A DNA stretch of 64,000 bases from Chloroflexota bacterium (GCA_012729765.1 JAAYCM010000063.1:1-64000), one strand, 5' to 3'. Positions 1 through 8,943 are shown, numbered from the stretch's first letter. Program-made: numbers and translations. Notes: generated by a model not told the origin, from the letters alone.

Positions 1-345
1 GTACCGGTCGCAAGTTGGCACGCCACTGGAGCTTATTTCGGGAAGGCTGGACCTGGTATCTCAAGTCCAGCCCTCCTCTCCGAATTTAGTGTCGCCCCCT
101 CAGCTCCGTGAAACGTGGGGGAAGGGGAGAATCGTGGCGTTTTTCAAGCCCTTCCCTCATTTTGGGGGAAGGATTTAGGATGGGGGGGCGCCTCGTTCAG
201 CCAAAGTGTAGAACAGCCTCCATGCTGCTTGCTGGCTGCCTCACCACCCCTGAAACGTTTTCCGTGATGCTTATTCCCAAACTGAGGTTATGCTACACTC
301 TTGAGGAGCGCTTTCGCTCCCTTTTTGTGCCGAGGTGACGTGTCG
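1..345. other. Intergenic stretch upstream of nadE
   Basis: No convincing gene. A short open frame around 108-338 has low-complexity composition and no family resemblance. The stretch holds one copy of the 38-base repeat (150-187). A plausible -10 hexamer TACACT lies at 294-299, about 47 bases before the nadE start, without a clear -35 box. Confidence 0.6.
150..187. repeat. 38-base intergenic repeat, copy 1
   Basis: This stretch is identical over 38 bases to 5341-5378. It contains the inverted motif CCTTCCC / GGGGGAAGG, which can fold as a hairpin with a T-rich loop, followed by GATTTAGGATGGGGGG. Both copies are intergenic. Its origin (small non-autonomous element or REP-like sequence) cannot be decided from two copies. 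Confidence 0.75.
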
Positions 346-1185
346 ATGTCTGCAACCCATATTCTGCCCCGCCTGACGATCAATACCGATCTCGCGCGTA
401 AAATCCTGGTGCTGTTCCTGCGCGACGCCGTGACCAAAGTCGGCTTTCAGCGCGCCGTGCTCGGCCTCAGCGGTGGGATCGATTCGGCGCTGGCCGCCTA
501 TCTGGTGGCTGAGGCGCTCGGCCCGGAGAACGTGCTGGCGATCCGGATGCCCTATAAGACGTCGTCGCCCGACAGCCTGAGCGATGCCCAGGCGGTGATC
601 GATGCGCTCGGTGTGCGCAGCGACACGGTCGAGATCACACCGATGGTCGATCCACTGTTGGAGCGCTTCCCCGATGTAACGAATCTGCGCAAGGGGAACA
701 TTATGGCGCGAATGCGGATGGTGGTGCTCTATGACCAGTCAGCGGCGTTCGACGCGCTGGTGATCGGCACCAGCAACAAGACCGAGACGCTGCTCGGCTA
801 CACCACGATCTACGGCGACAACGCGGCGGCTGTCCAGCCGATCATGGACCTGTATAAAGCGCAGGTGCGCCAGCTTTCGCGCGCGCTGGGGATGCCGCGC
901 CAGTTGATCGACAAGCCGCCCTCAGCCGATCTGTGGGTCGGGCAGACAGACGAAGCCGAGTTGGGCTTTACCTACGATCTGGCCGATCAGATGCTCTATC
1001 TGCTGGTGGACGAGCGGTACACGGTCGATGAAGTGGTCGCCGAGGGCTTCGATCGCGCCCTGGTCGAGCGCGTCTGGCGGCAGGTGCGCGCCAACCACTA
1101 CAAACGCACGATGCCCAATGTCGCCAAGCTGAGCGGGCGCAGCATCGGGCACGATTTCCTCTACCTGCGCGACTGGACGGGTTAG
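346..1185 (+). CDS. nadE: NH3-dependent NAD(+) synthetase
   Basis: The product (279 aa) amidates nicotinic acid adenine dinucleotide to NAD+ with ATP, the last step of NAD biosynthesis, in the cytoplasm. The ATP-pyrophosphatase P-loop SGGIDS is at residues 42-47. The conserved GTSNKTE segment follows in the middle of the protein. There is no N-terminal nitrilase/glutaminase domain, and the length fits the ammonia-dependent class. I chose the ATG at 346 because GAGGTGA sits at 332-338 just upstream; an upstream TTG at 301 would add 15 residues that do not look conserved. A hairpin follows the stop, and the next gene is convergent. Confidence 0.95.
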   Translation: MSATHILPRLTINTDLARKILVLFLRDAVTKVGFQRAVLGLSGGIDSALAAYLVAEALGPENVLAIRMPYKTSSPDSLSDAQAVIDALGVRSDTVEITPMVDPLLERFPDVTNLRKGNIMARMRMVVLYDQSAAFDALVIGTSNKTETLLGYTTIYGDNAAAVQPIMDLYKAQVRQLSRALGMPRQLIDKPPSADLWVGQTDEAELGFTYDLADQMLYLLVDERYTVDEVVAEGFDRALVERVWRQVRANHYKRTMPNVAKLSGRSIGHDFLYLRDWTG

Positions 1186-1229
1186 GCGCGGTTAGCGCCT
1201 GGCAGGTGACTGGATCGCCGCGCATAGGT

Positions 1230-1251
1230 GGGGCATATCGCAATATGCCCC
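1230..1251. terminator. Hairpin between convergent nadE and glycosyltransferase genes
   Basis: GGGGCATAT and ATATGCCCC form a perfect 9-bp stem around a CGCA tetraloop, in the short gap between two convergent genes. There is no strong U-tract on either side, so the terminator role is inferred from position. The flanking GGTGGGGC...GCCCCTAC resembles the GTAGGGGC element near 5431-5490. Confidence 0.55.
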
Positions 1252-2468
1252 TACAACAGGAAGGTGTCTTCCGGCGCCGGGCGCAGACGCGGCTCCTGGC
1301 GCGGGTGCCGCCGCCGCAGCCGGGTTCGCACCGGCTCGACCTGTGCCTGCGCGTGGATTTCGTCCGCGATCTCCCAGACGGCATTGGGCCGCCCCAACGC
1401 GCGCGCCTGTTCTGCCCGCTCCGCCAACCTTGCAGGGCCTTCAGCCAGCCAGCCGCTCAGCGTCCGGGCGACGGCATCCGGGCTGGGGGCGTATACCCCC
1501 GCACCGTGATCGACCACGTAGGAAACATTGCCCTCTTCCTGGCCGGGAACCGCCCCGCTGAGCACGATCGGCAGCCCGGCGATGCACGCCTCGCAAATCG
1601 TCGCGGGTCCGGCTTTCGTTACCAGGATATCGGCGGCGGCCATCAGCTCCGGCATATTGTTCACAAACGGGTAGACCCGCGTCGGCTGGTTCCAGGGCGA
1701 TGTCTCCAGGCGGCGCTGCAAGGTTCGGTTGCGCCCGGCGATGATCGCGAACTGGATGCCGAGCCGCTGTGCATCGATCGCGCGCGCCGTTTCATAAACT
1801 GGCCCCATGCCATCCCCGCCGCCGATCATCAGCACGGCGGGCCGGTGCGGATCCCAGCCCAGGCGGCGGCGCGCTTCGGCCTTCTCGACCAGATTTGCCA
1901 TGAACTGCGGGTGGACCGGCAGCCCGGTGATCCGCATCTGGTCGGGGCGCAGGCCGTAGTACAGGCCGCGCGCATAGGCGGTCTGGGTCGGTACGAGGCA
2001 GCGCTCGACATCCGGCTCGTACCAGAAGGCGTGTGTCGAAACCAGGTCGGTGATCACGGTGACGAACGGCGGGCGGTAAAACTGCGTCTGGTTGAGGGCG
2101 CGCATCACCGGGCGCGAAAACAGCGAGTGGACCGAGACGATCACGTCGCCGGGGTGCTTCTCGACCAGACGGCGCACGCCCTGTTTCCAGAACTGGTGGA
2201 TGAAGGCCATCACCAGTTGGCCCCGGTAGCGCGCGTTGGCAAACTTGAAGCCCATCCCCCAGCTTGTCCCGGCGGCGTTCACCCAGCGCGGGTAGACTTC
2301 TGGCATAAAGGTGAACGGGAAGGGCGTATAACGGCGGTAGACATCGACCAGCTCGAAGAGATACTGGCCGGGATAGCGCAGCTCCAGCGCGGCACGGATT
2401 GCGTCGGCGGCGGCGCGGTGGCCGCCCCCCGTGTCAGACATCAGAAAGACGATACGCTTGCGTTTCAT
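1251..2468 (-). CDS. MGDG-synthase-type glycosyltransferase (GT28 family)
   Basis: This is a membrane-associated glycosyltransferase, probably moving glucose or galactose from a UDP-sugar to diacylglycerol to make membrane glycolipids. The N-terminal MGDG-synthase domain starts with the glycine-rich motif SDTGGGHR near residues 11-18. The C-terminal GT28 part carries the nucleotide-sugar motif TKAGPATICEA and a following SGAVPGQEEGN segment. Length (405 aa) fits the family. The frame opens with GTG-ATG; I take the ATG at 2468, and an AAGGA lies 12 bases upstream. The exact acceptor and sugar cannot be read from sequence; a processive diglycosyl activity is possible. Confidence 0.85.
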   Translation of the reverse strand: MKRKRIVFLMSDTGGGHRAAADAIRAALELRYPGQYLFELVDVYRRYTPFPFTFMPEVYPRWVNAAGTSWGMGFKFANARYRGQLVMAFIHQFWKQGVRRLVEKHPGDVIVSVHSLFSRPVMRALNQTQFYRPPFVTVITDLVSTHAFWYEPDVERCLVPTQTAYARGLYYGLRPDQMRITGLPVHPQFMANLVEKAEARRRLGWDPHRPAVLMIGGGDGMGPVYETARAIDAQRLGIQFAIIAGRNRTLQRRLETSPWNQPTRVYPFVNNMPELMAAADILVTKAGPATICEACIAGLPIVLSGAVPGQEEGNVSYVVDHGAGVYAPSPDAVARTLSGWLAEGPARLAERAEQARALGRPNAVWEIADEIHAQAQVEPVRTRLRRRHPRQEPRLRPAPEDTFLL

Positions 2469-2559
2469 CACGACGAACGTTCCTTCGATCGATCTCCGGC
2501 AGCGCGCGGCTGCCTCGATGGGCTTGTTGTGGTATAGATAGTAAACGAAGTGGGCGGAA

Positions 2560-2763
2560 TCAGCTTTCCGGCTCGTCGGGCGGGGGCAGACGCTTCTTCA
2601 GGCCGCGCTCGAATTTGCGGCGCGGCAGCATCACGCGCCGGTCGCAGCCCAGGCAGCGCAGCCCGATATCTGCCCCAACGCGGTAGACCTGCCAGCGGTC
2701 GCTGCCGCAAGGGTGTGTTTTGCGCATCTGCACGATATCCCCAACCCGGATATCTTCGGGCAT
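2560..2763 (-). CDS. DUF951 family protein
   Basis: A 67-aa cytoplasmic protein that begins [20 protein letters not shown] and contains C-G-S plus CLGCDRRV, the usual cysteine pattern of DUF951 proteins. The VGDIVxMRKxHPCG start is characteristic of this small family, whose role is not established; the cysteines suggest metal or nucleic acid binding. A TATAAT on the minus strand at about 2838-2843 may be its promoter. It stands alone between the glycosyltransferase and the divergent M50 peptidase. Confidence 0.85.
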   Translation of the reverse strand: MPEDIRVGDIVQMRKTHPCGSDRWQVYRVGADIGLRCLGCDRRVMLPRRKFERGLKKRLPPPDEPES

Positions 2764-2957
2764 ACCTTGTTTTCCTCAGGGCGATGGCCTGCGACAGTGA
2801 ACAGGCGAGAAAGTGCCTTGTCAGCTTCCGTCGCTTCGATTATAACCCTTCGTGGCGGCTTCTGATGCGCGGCACGGTATAATCAGCTCAACACAGATTC
2901 TAGCCCACCACTCCGGCAGCCAAAGCGCCGCCGAACCTGGAGACAAACGCGAGTATC

Positions 2958-3596
2958 ATGTTCTTTGACCTGACCATTGAAGTGCTGCTGGGCCGTGTGA
3001 TCGGCCTGGTGATCGGTTTTACGCTGCACGAGTGGGCGCATGCCTGGTCGGCCTATCGCCTGGGCGACTATACCGCCTACCACCAGGGCCGGCTGACGCT
3101 CGACCCGCGCGCCCATATCGACCCGATGGGCATCTTCCTGGCGCTGATCGCGGGGTTCGGCTGGGCCAAGCCGGTCCCGGTCAACGCGCGCAACTTTTAT
3201 CCCAACGAGCAGCGCGGGCTGGTGATCGTCGCACTGGCCGGACCGGTCATGAACCTGATCATCGGGATCGCGGCCGGGCTGTTCTTACGCGTGCTGCTCG
3301 CCGCTGATTTCGTGAACGATTTTATGTTCAGTGTGCTGGCGACCATCGTGATCTTCAACCTGGTGCTGTTCCTGTTCAACCTGCTGCCGCTCGCGCCGCT
3401 GGATGGCTACCGGATCGCGGTGGGTGTGCTGCCGTCAGAACAGAGCCAGTCGATGGTCCGCTATGAGCGCGAGACGACGCTGATCCTGATGCTGCTGCTG
3501 ATGCTCGGCCTGATCTCCAACGGGCGGGTCAACCTGCTGTGGACGGTGCTCGGCCCGCCGCTGCGCTTTCTCTACCGGACGATCTTGGGATTCTAG
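2958..3596 (+). CDS. Site-2-protease-like M50 family membrane metallopeptidase
   Basis: An intramembrane zinc peptidase of 212 aa. The zinc-binding HEWAH motif lies in the first membrane segment (about residues 25-29), and the third ligand region NLLPLAPLDGYR is in a later segment, as in the short bacterial M50 family with no PDZ domain. At least four hydrophobic segments are visible. Substrate is unknown; family members cleave membrane-embedded regulators or small peptides. A TATAAT at 2877-2882 is a likely -10 box. The HD-domain gene follows after 5 bases, so the two are probably co-transcribed. Confidence 0.88.
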   Translation: MFFDLTIEVLLGRVIGLVIGFTLHEWAHAWSAYRLGDYTAYHQGRLTLDPRAHIDPMGIFLALIAGFGWAKPVPVNARNFYPNEQRGLVIVALAGPVMNLIIGIAAGLFLRVLLAADFVNDFMFSVLATIVIFNLVLFLFNLLPLAPLDGYRIAVGVLPSEQSQSMVRYERETTLILMLLLMLGLISNGRVNLLWTVLGPPLRFLYRTILGF

Positions 3597-3601
3597 GCAC
3601 T

Positions 3602-4120
3602 ATGAGTGCGGTTTCACGCTTTACCCAAGGCGTGCGGGCGCTGGGGGCCTGGGCGCGACCTGTCGATGATGATCGGGCGCGGGCGCTGCTCAGCCCGGCG
3701 CTGTTTGCTCTCTACCGCCAGATGCGCCGCTCGGAGCGCCAGCACAGCCTGCGCGTGTTGCAAGCACTGTGCGAGGCCGGGCACGACGATCCCGACCTGC
3801 TGGCGGCGGCGCTGCTGCACGATCTCGGCAAAATCCGCACCGCGTTTTACCTGCCGGAGAAAGTGCTGGTCGTGCTGGTGAAGGTTTTCGCTCCGCGCTA
3901 TTACTGGCGCTGGGGCAGCGGATCGGCGCGCGGCTGGCGGCGGCCCTTCGCGGTCAGCGTGCAGCATCCGGCCTGGGGCGCGGATCTCGTGGCCGGGGCG
4001 GGCGGGTCGCCGCGCACGGTCGAGCTGATCCGCCGCCACCAGGACACGCTCGATGGCCCGCCCCAGACCGATCTGGACCGGCTGCTGCTGGCGCTCCAGG
4101 CGGTAGACGACCGCAGCTAA
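3602..4120 (+). CDS. HD-domain protein (putative phosphohydrolase)
   Basis: A 172-aa cytoplasmic protein with the HD superfamily layout: an early histidine (QHSLRVLQAL), a central HDLGKI metal-binding pair, and later HPAWGADL and RRHQD histidines. This matches the short HD proteins annotated as predicted metal-dependent phosphohydrolases, acting on nucleotides or nucleotide second messengers; the actual substrate is not known. I start at the ATG at 3602, directly after the M50 gene; the upstream part of the frame overlaps that gene and looks artificial. Confidence 0.8.
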   Translation: MSAVSRFTQGVRALGAWARPVDDDRARALLSPALFALYRQMRRSERQHSLRVLQALCEAGHDDPDLLAAALLHDLGKIRTAFYLPEKVLVVLVKVFAPRYYWRWGSGSARGWRRPFAVSVQHPAWGADLVAGAGGSPRTVELIRRHQDTLDGPPQTDLDRLLLALQAVDDRS

Positions 4121-4217
4121 CCGCCCGATTCAAACCGCCGCCCGGCTCACCGGGTAGATTCACATAGGATGAACAGCGCGTGCTGCCCCGCAGCCGCTTG
4201 GCGAAGGATATAAACCC

Positions 4218-5249
4218 ATGCATGTCACTGTCGCGATTATCGGGCTGGATCGGTTGGGGACGTCGTTTGGGCTGGCGCTCAAGCGCTACCAGAGCCAGCC
4301 CAAAGCCCAACATAGCTTTACCATCATCGGCAGCGATCCCACAGCCTTTCCGATGAAGACCGCCCAGAAGATGGGCGCGATCGACAACTTCAACCGCGCC
4401 GTGCTCAAAGCGATGGACGGGGCGGACCTGATCATTTTGAATGTGCCTTACGGCAGCCTTGAGGACACCTATGCCGTGATCGGCCCGGAGTTGAAATCGG
4501 GCGCGGTCGTGCTCGATACGTCGCTGCTCAAGCAGCCCGCGATCGATCTGGCGCAGCGCTACTTCCCGGCCCGCGCCGATGGCCAGCCGCTCGCCTACCT
4601 GATCGGCACCACGCCGATCATCAACGTCCAGGCGCTCTACGGCGGCGATCTGTCGGTTGAGGGCGCGCGCGCCGACCTGTTCGACAAGTCCGACGTGCTG
4701 TTGACTCCTGATATGAAAACTCCCAGCGAGGCGATCCAGCTTGCCGAGGACATTGTGCGCCTGATCGGGGGACAGCCGCGCTTCATGGACCCGGCGGAGC
4801 ACGATGGGCTGATCGCCGCGACGGAAGAACTGCCCGCACTGCTCGGCGCGACCCTGTTCTATACCCTGCTGCAATCCGAGGGCTGGCAGGAACTCCGGCG
4901 CATGGTCAACCCGGCGCTGGCGCTGGCAACGCAGAATTTACGCTATCAAATGCCCGACGATCTGCTGCCGCTGCTGGTGCAGAACCGCGAAAACCTGCTG
5001 CGCCACCTGGAAGCGCTGATCGGGGCGCTCGACGGCGTGCGTGATGCGCTGGCCGAAAACGACTCCGACCAGATCGAGGCGTTTCTGGTGCTGGTGCGGC
5101 GCACGTGGGAGCAGTGGGATGTCAAGCGTTTCAGCGGCAAATGGGAAGATTCCGGCCAGCAGCCCGAAGTGCTGCCGGGGCCGTTCGGCTCGGTGAGCGG
5201 CTTCCTCTCGATGCGGCGCAAAAAAGAGGATGAGGACGACGAGGATTAG
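4218..5249 (+). CDS. Prephenate/arogenate dehydrogenase-like protein
   Basis: A 343-aa protein starting with a Rossmann signature (VAIIGLDRLGTSFGLALK), then the DGADLIILNVPYGSLEDTY and VVLDTSLLKQP segments typical of the TyrA/prephenate dehydrogenase NAD(P)-binding domain. The C-terminal half is helical and ends in a strongly acidic tail (KKEDEDDED). In true TyrA a histidine in the substrate domain is needed; EHDGLIAATEELPALL has the corresponding H-D-x-x-I-A pattern. Reaction may be oxidative decarboxylation of prephenate, but the atypical C-terminus and lack of aromatic-pathway neighbours leave this open. An AAGGA precedes the start. Confidence 0.7.
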   Translation: MHVTVAIIGLDRLGTSFGLALKRYQSQPKAQHSFTIIGSDPTAFPMKTAQKMGAIDNFNRAVLKAMDGADLIILNVPYGSLEDTYAVIGPELKSGAVVLDTSLLKQPAIDLAQRYFPARADGQPLAYLIGTTPIINVQALYGGDLSVEGARADLFDKSDVLLTPDMKTPSEAIQLAEDIVRLIGGQPRFMDPAEHDGLIAATEELPALLGATLFYTLLQSEGWQELRRMVNPALALATQNLRYQMPDDLLPLLVQNRENLLRHLEALIGALDGVRDALAENDSDQIEAFLVLVRRTWEQWDVKRFSGKWEDSGQQPEVLPGPFGSVSGFLSMRRKKEDEDDED

Positions 5250-5340
5250 TAGTACAGCCGCACCTGACGTTTTGTTGCCCCCCATCCCCCGGCCCCTTCC
5301 CCCACTGCCGCGCGGAGAGAAGGGGAGCAGAATTTGAAGT

Positions 5341-5378
5341 CCTTCCCTCATTTTGGGGGAAGGATTTAGGATGGGGGG
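5341..5378. repeat. 38-base intergenic repeat, copy 2
   Basis: Identical to 150-187 over 38 bases. The sequence before it also resembles the other copy (GGGGAGAA... then TTGAAGT / TTCAAGC), so the homologous unit is probably longer than the identical core. Confidence 0.75.
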
Positions 5379-5430
5379 CGATCTGCGGCTGTAGTACTAG
5401 GGCGTGTTATGCGTTCTTGATGGAAATTTT

Positions 5431-5489
5431 GTAGGGGCGAGGCAAGCATCGCCCGCCTGAAAACCGGGTAGGGCAAGCCCTACCCCTAC
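5431..5489. repeat. GTAGGGGC hairpin element
   Basis: Nested inverted repeats: GGGCGA (5435-5440) with TCGCCC (5449-5454), then GTAGGG (5468-5473) with CCCTAC (5478-5483), all enclosed by GTAGGGG (5431-5437) and CCCCTAC (5483-5489). It looks like a REP-type palindromic element. A related, shorter palindrome lies at 1230-1251. Confidence 0.5.
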
Positions 5490-5563
5490 CATTCAGGCAA
5501 CGTGCTCACGTCAGGACAGGTGATAACAACGCCAGGAGCGAGTGGCTTAGCCAGGGGAAAAGG

Positions 5564-5659
5564 CGGGAGTGTATGGGAGTCGAACCCACCGCGGCCCGCG
5601 CTGTGCGACCCGCCGCCGATTTTGAAGACCGGGAAGCCCACCGGGACTCAGACACCCCC
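5564..5659 (-). tRNA. selC: tRNA-Sec (anticodon UCA)
   Basis: A 96-nt gene that folds as a bacterial selenocysteine tRNA. The acceptor stem has 8 bp (GGGGGTGT with ACACTCCC, one G-U). The D arm is long (GAGTCC / GGCTTC). The anticodon stem CCGGT / ATCGG closes a CTTCAAA loop, giving anticodon UCA. A long GC-rich variable arm precedes the T arm GTGGG-TTCGACT-CCCAT. The 8+5 bp acceptor/T stack is the family hallmark. The discriminator is G and the 3' CCA is not encoded (CCT follows). It lies 65 bases downstream of selB on the same strand, so selA-selB-selC form one locus. Confidence 0.95.
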
Positions 5660-5724
5660 ATCGCCAACTATATCCCATCCGGTGGGGCGCTGCTAAAAGA
5701 TTCAGTGTGCTGTGTGGCGCACGC

Positions 5725-7599
5725 TTACAGCAGTCGCTCCCACTTGCCCGAACCCAGCACCCGCTCGTCGCCCTTGCGCCGCGTGATGCCGAGCGCGTCC
5801 AGCCGTTCGAGGAAGTCGAGCGCGTAGCGGCGCGTCGTCTGGAAGTGATCGCGCAGCGCCGCGACGGTGAGAGCTTCGCCGCGTTCCAGCGTCGCGCGCG
5901 CATAGTCGATCCACACGCGCAGCACGTCGCGGGTCAGGATCACCTCGTCGCTGATGCGCACCAGGTCGCCGCGCTCGATCAGCCCGGCCAGCAGCGCATC
6001 CCCCACCAGCTCGCGCGCCTGCGACACGGTCGGCGGGGTGTGCGGCGTGCGCTCGAACGCCTGCCACAGCCGGCGCAGCGCGTCTTCCTGGGTGGCGCTG
6101 TAGCGCAGCGAATGTTCCGGCAGGCGCAGCAGGCCGCCGCTCTCGACCGCCAGCGATCCTTCAGCGGCTAGCAGCCCCAACACCACTTCGAAGGTGTCCG
6201 GCTCCAGGCGCAGGCGGCTGCGCAGGGCGTCACGCGGCAGACCGACGCGCAGCGGTTCCGCCGCGTGGAAGTTCGCCAAAATGCGCGCCGCTTTCTGCCG
6301 CAGCCGATCCAGGCTCGCGGCGTGAATCAGCCAGCCATTGCCCGTCGCCAGCAGCGTCCCATCCTGCCGGGCATCGTCCAACCGGGCCGGATCGATCTCC
6401 AGCGTTTCGATGCGGAGCGGGCCGCGCGCCTGGGCCAGATGTTGCAGCGCCAGAGTCAGCGGATCGCCTTCTAGCAGGGCGGCGAAACGTTCCGCGATTT
6501 CGGGGCGGAAGCGCTTCCAACGCCGGCCCGGCGCCGGATCGAGCACGATCCCACCGCCGATTGTTTCGGGCGGCGACGCGCGGCGCAGGATGTAACGGTC
6601 GCTGCTGGCCGCCACGAGCGGCTGCTCCAGCCGGAGCTGAATCCAGCTTTCCTCGCCGGGGAGCACCTGTTCACGATCCAGCACGCGCACGCGCCCCGGC
6701 ACCTCAGCCGCCCCGATGAATACCTTGACCGGGTCATCGTGCGCCAGCGGGAGATGGGCGGCGGGCAGATAGCGCAGCCAGGCATCGATCAGCGTGGTGG
6801 GGTGCCAGGTGTCCGGCAAACCGAGCACGTCCCCGCGCGCCAGATCGCTTTTCTCCACGCCGCGCAGATTGACCGCCACGCGCCGCCCCGGCCCGACCGA
6901 TTCGACGCTTTCCTCGTGCGACTGCAAGCCCCGGATGCGCGCCCGCACCCCGGCGGGCTGGATTTCGACTTCCTGCCCCACCGCCAGCGCGCCATCGAGC
7001 AGCGTGCCGGTCACGACCACGCCGAACCCGCTGATCGTAAAAATGCGATCGATGGGCAGGCGCGGGCGGCCCGTGTCGCGGCGGGGCGGCTGCTGCGCGA
7101 GCATCTCCATGATCGCCTCGCGCAGGTGATCCATCCCTTCGCCGGTGCGCGCCGAAACCGGGATGATCGGCTGGTTTTCCAGCACGGTCCCCTGCACGGC
7201 GTCCAGGATGTCGAGCTGCACCAGTTCCAACCAGGCCGGATCGTCCACCAGGTCGATTTTGGTCAGCGCGATCAGCCCGGTCGGTACGCCGAGCAGATCG
7301 AGAATGGCGAGGTGCTCGCGCGTCTGCGGCATCACGCCCTCGTCGGCGGCGATAACCAGGATCGCGGCGTCGATCCCGCCCACCCCGGCCAGCATATTCT
7401 CGATGAAGTCGCGGTGCCCCGGCACGTCCACGATCCCGACACGCTCGCCGTTGGGCAGGTCCAGCCACGCGAAGCCGAGATCAATCGTCATCTCGCGCTG
7501 CTGCTCTTCGGCCAGCCGGTCGGGATTGATCCCGGTCAGGGCCAGTGTCAGCGTCGATTTGCCATGATCGACATGTCCGGCGGTTCCGATTACGTGCAT
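5725..7599 (-). CDS. selB: Selenocysteine-specific translation elongation factor SelB
   Basis: SelB brings Sec-tRNA(Sec) to ribosomes at UGA codons marked by a SECIS hairpin. This 624-aa protein starts with the G1 motif GHVDHGKS (residues 8-15), then DVPGH (G3) and TKID (G4), two EF-Tu-like beta-barrel domains, and a C-terminal part made of winged-helix repeats; the end (TTRRYALDFLERLDALGITRRKGDERVL) is the typical last winged helix that contacts SECIS RNA. Length fits the family. The gene lies 3 bases after selA and just before the tRNA-Sec gene. Confidence 0.97.
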   Translation of the reverse strand: MHVIGTAGHVDHGKSTLTLALTGINPDRLAEEQQREMTIDLGFAWLDLPNGERVGIVDVPGHRDFIENMLAGVGGIDAAILVIAADEGVMPQTREHLAILDLLGVPTGLIALTKIDLVDDPAWLELVQLDILDAVQGTVLENQPIIPVSARTGEGMDHLREAIMEMLAQQPPRRDTGRPRLPIDRIFTISGFGVVVTGTLLDGALAVGQEVEIQPAGVRARIRGLQSHEESVESVGPGRRVAVNLRGVEKSDLARGDVLGLPDTWHPTTLIDAWLRYLPAAHLPLAHDDPVKVFIGAAEVPGRVRVLDREQVLPGEESWIQLRLEQPLVAASSDRYILRRASPPETIGGGIVLDPAPGRRWKRFRPEIAERFAALLEGDPLTLALQHLAQARGPLRIETLEIDPARLDDARQDGTLLATGNGWLIHAASLDRLRQKAARILANFHAAEPLRVGLPRDALRSRLRLEPDTFEVVLGLLAAEGSLAVESGGLLRLPEHSLRYSATQEDALRRLWQAFERTPHTPPTVSQARELVGDALLAGLIERGDLVRISDEVILTRDVLRVWIDYARATLERGEALTVAALRDHFQTTRRYALDFLERLDALGITRRKGDERVLGSGKWERLL

Positions 7600-7602
7600 G
7601 GT

Positions 7603-8937
7603 CTACAACTCTTTCAGGGCGGCCAGCAGCATCTCGTCCTGGCCGGGGAGCACGGTACGCGGGTCGAGCAGCAGGCGGTCGTGCGCCACGCGTGCGATGA
7701 TCGGCGGATCGTATTGGCGCAGCCGGGCTGCTGCCGCGTTGGGCTGATCGACGTGGAGGGCGAGCGCCCAGGTGGGCAGCGTCTCGCCCGGCAGGCTGCC
7801 GCCGCCGATGGTGGATTCGGACGCGACGACCTCGCCGCCAACGGCCTGTGCCCAGGCTTCGGCGCGGGCGCGAATCGCGTCTGGCGGGGTGCTGATCATG
7901 CGCCACACCGGCACTTTATCCAGCGCCTCGCCCCGGCGGTAATGGTCGAGTGTGGCGCTCAGCGCGGCGAAGGTCAGCTTGTCGGCGCGGATAGCGCGCG
8001 CCAGCGGGTGACGTTTCAGCCGCTCGACCAGGTCGGCCCGCCCGACGATGATCCCCGCCTGCGGCCCGCCGAGCAGCTTGTCACCGCTGAACAGCACGAG
8101 ATCGGCCCCCGCGCTGAGGCTTTCCTGTACGGTTGGCTCGCTCGCCAGCCCGAACGCCGCCGTATCGATCAGCGCGCCGCTGCCGATGTCGTCCAGTACG
8201 ATCAGATCGCGGGCGTGCGCCAGCGCGGCCAGATCGGCCAGCGGGGCCGCTTCGGTGAAGCCGACGATCCTGAAGTTCGAAGCGTGGGCGCGCACGATCA
8301 CGGCGGTCTGCTCGGTGATGGCGGCGGCGTAGTCGCTGAGGCGGGTGCGGTTGGTCGTCCCGACCTCGACCATGTGCGCGCCGCTTTGGGCCATCACATC
8401 CGGGATGCGGAACGCGCCGCCGATCTCGATCAGTTGGCCCCGGCTGATGATCGCCGCGCGGCCCTGCGCCAGCGCGGTCAGGGCCAGCAGCACCGCCGCC
8501 GCGTTGTTATTGACGACCAGCGCCGCCTCGGCCCCTGTGACCTCGGCCAGGATGCGCGCGCAGTGCTCGTCACGGTAGCCGCGTGTGCCCGGCTCCAGAT
8601 CGTATTCGAGCGTGCTGTAGCCGCCGCCGACCGCCTGGATCGCCGCCAGTGCCTCGTTGGAGAGTGGCGCGCGGCCCAGGTTGGTATGGATGATCACGCC
8701 GGTCGCGTTGATCACCGGGCGCAGCGTGGGCCGGGAGTCGGCGGCCAGCAGGTGCGCGGTCTGGGCGATCAGCGCGGCCTCAGCCGGGACCGGATCGCCG
8801 TGTAGCGCCGCCTGGCGCGCCCCGTCCACCACCTGGCGCAGCGCGCGCACGGTTCGTTCATGCCCATACTGCGCCACCAGTGGATCGCAGGCGCGCAGCA
8901 GTGTATCAATAGCGGGAAGGTTTCGCAGGGATGTCAT
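7603..8937 (-). CDS. selA: L-seryl-tRNA(Sec) selenium transferase
   Basis: A PLP enzyme (444 aa) that converts Ser-tRNA(Sec) to Sec-tRNA(Sec) using selenophosphate. The N-terminal helical domain is followed by VINATGVIIHTNLGRAPL (from about residue 75), the conserved SelA segment, and the PLP lysine K287 in FSGDKLLGGPQAG. Length matches bacterial SelA. A perfect TATAAT lies 6 bases before the ATG, so the transcript may be leaderless; read-through from the NrfD gene 101 bases upstream is also possible. The selenophosphate synthetase gene selD is not in this window. Confidence 0.97.
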   Translation of the reverse strand: MTSLRNLPAIDTLLRACDPLVAQYGHERTVRALRQVVDGARQAALHGDPVPAEAALIAQTAHLLAADSRPTLRPVINATGVIIHTNLGRAPLSNEALAAIQAVGGGYSTLEYDLEPGTRGYRDEHCARILAEVTGAEAALVVNNNAAAVLLALTALAQGRAAIISRGQLIEIGGAFRIPDVMAQSGAHMVEVGTTNRTRLSDYAAAITEQTAVIVRAHASNFRIVGFTEAAPLADLAALAHARDLIVLDDIGSGALIDTAAFGLASEPTVQESLSAGADLVLFSGDKLLGGPQAGIIVGRADLVERLKRHPLARAIRADKLTFAALSATLDHYRRGEALDKVPVWRMISTPPDAIRARAEAWAQAVGGEVVASESTIGGGSLPGETLPTWALALHVDQPNAAAARLRQYDPPIIARVAHDRLLLDPRTVLPGQDEMLLAALKEL

Positions 8938-8943
8938 GCGCTG

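Larger units (their letters stand above)
5250..5563. other. Gene-free stretch with repeats, next to selC
   Basis: No open frame here looks coding. It contains copy 2 of the 38-base repeat (5341-5378) and a run of GTAGGGGC-type hairpins (5431-5489). The 3' end of the selenocysteine tRNA gene lies at its right edge. Confidence 0.6.

Noticed and set aside
108-338. Small open frame upstream of nadE
   Set aside because: It overlaps the repeat at 150-187 and has no coding character.
1206-2537. Long plus-strand open frame antisense to the glycosyltransferase
   Set aside because: It is a composition shadow of a GC-rich gene; translation has no family resemblance and is His/Arg/Gly-rich.
4178-4217. 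Possible small regulatory RNA before the prephenate-dehydrogenase-like gene
   Set aside because: No stable hairpin and only a ribosome binding site were visible.
6739-8805. Very long open frame antisense to selA and selB
   Set aside because: Both selA and selB have full family motifs; the antisense product looks like random GC-rich sequence.
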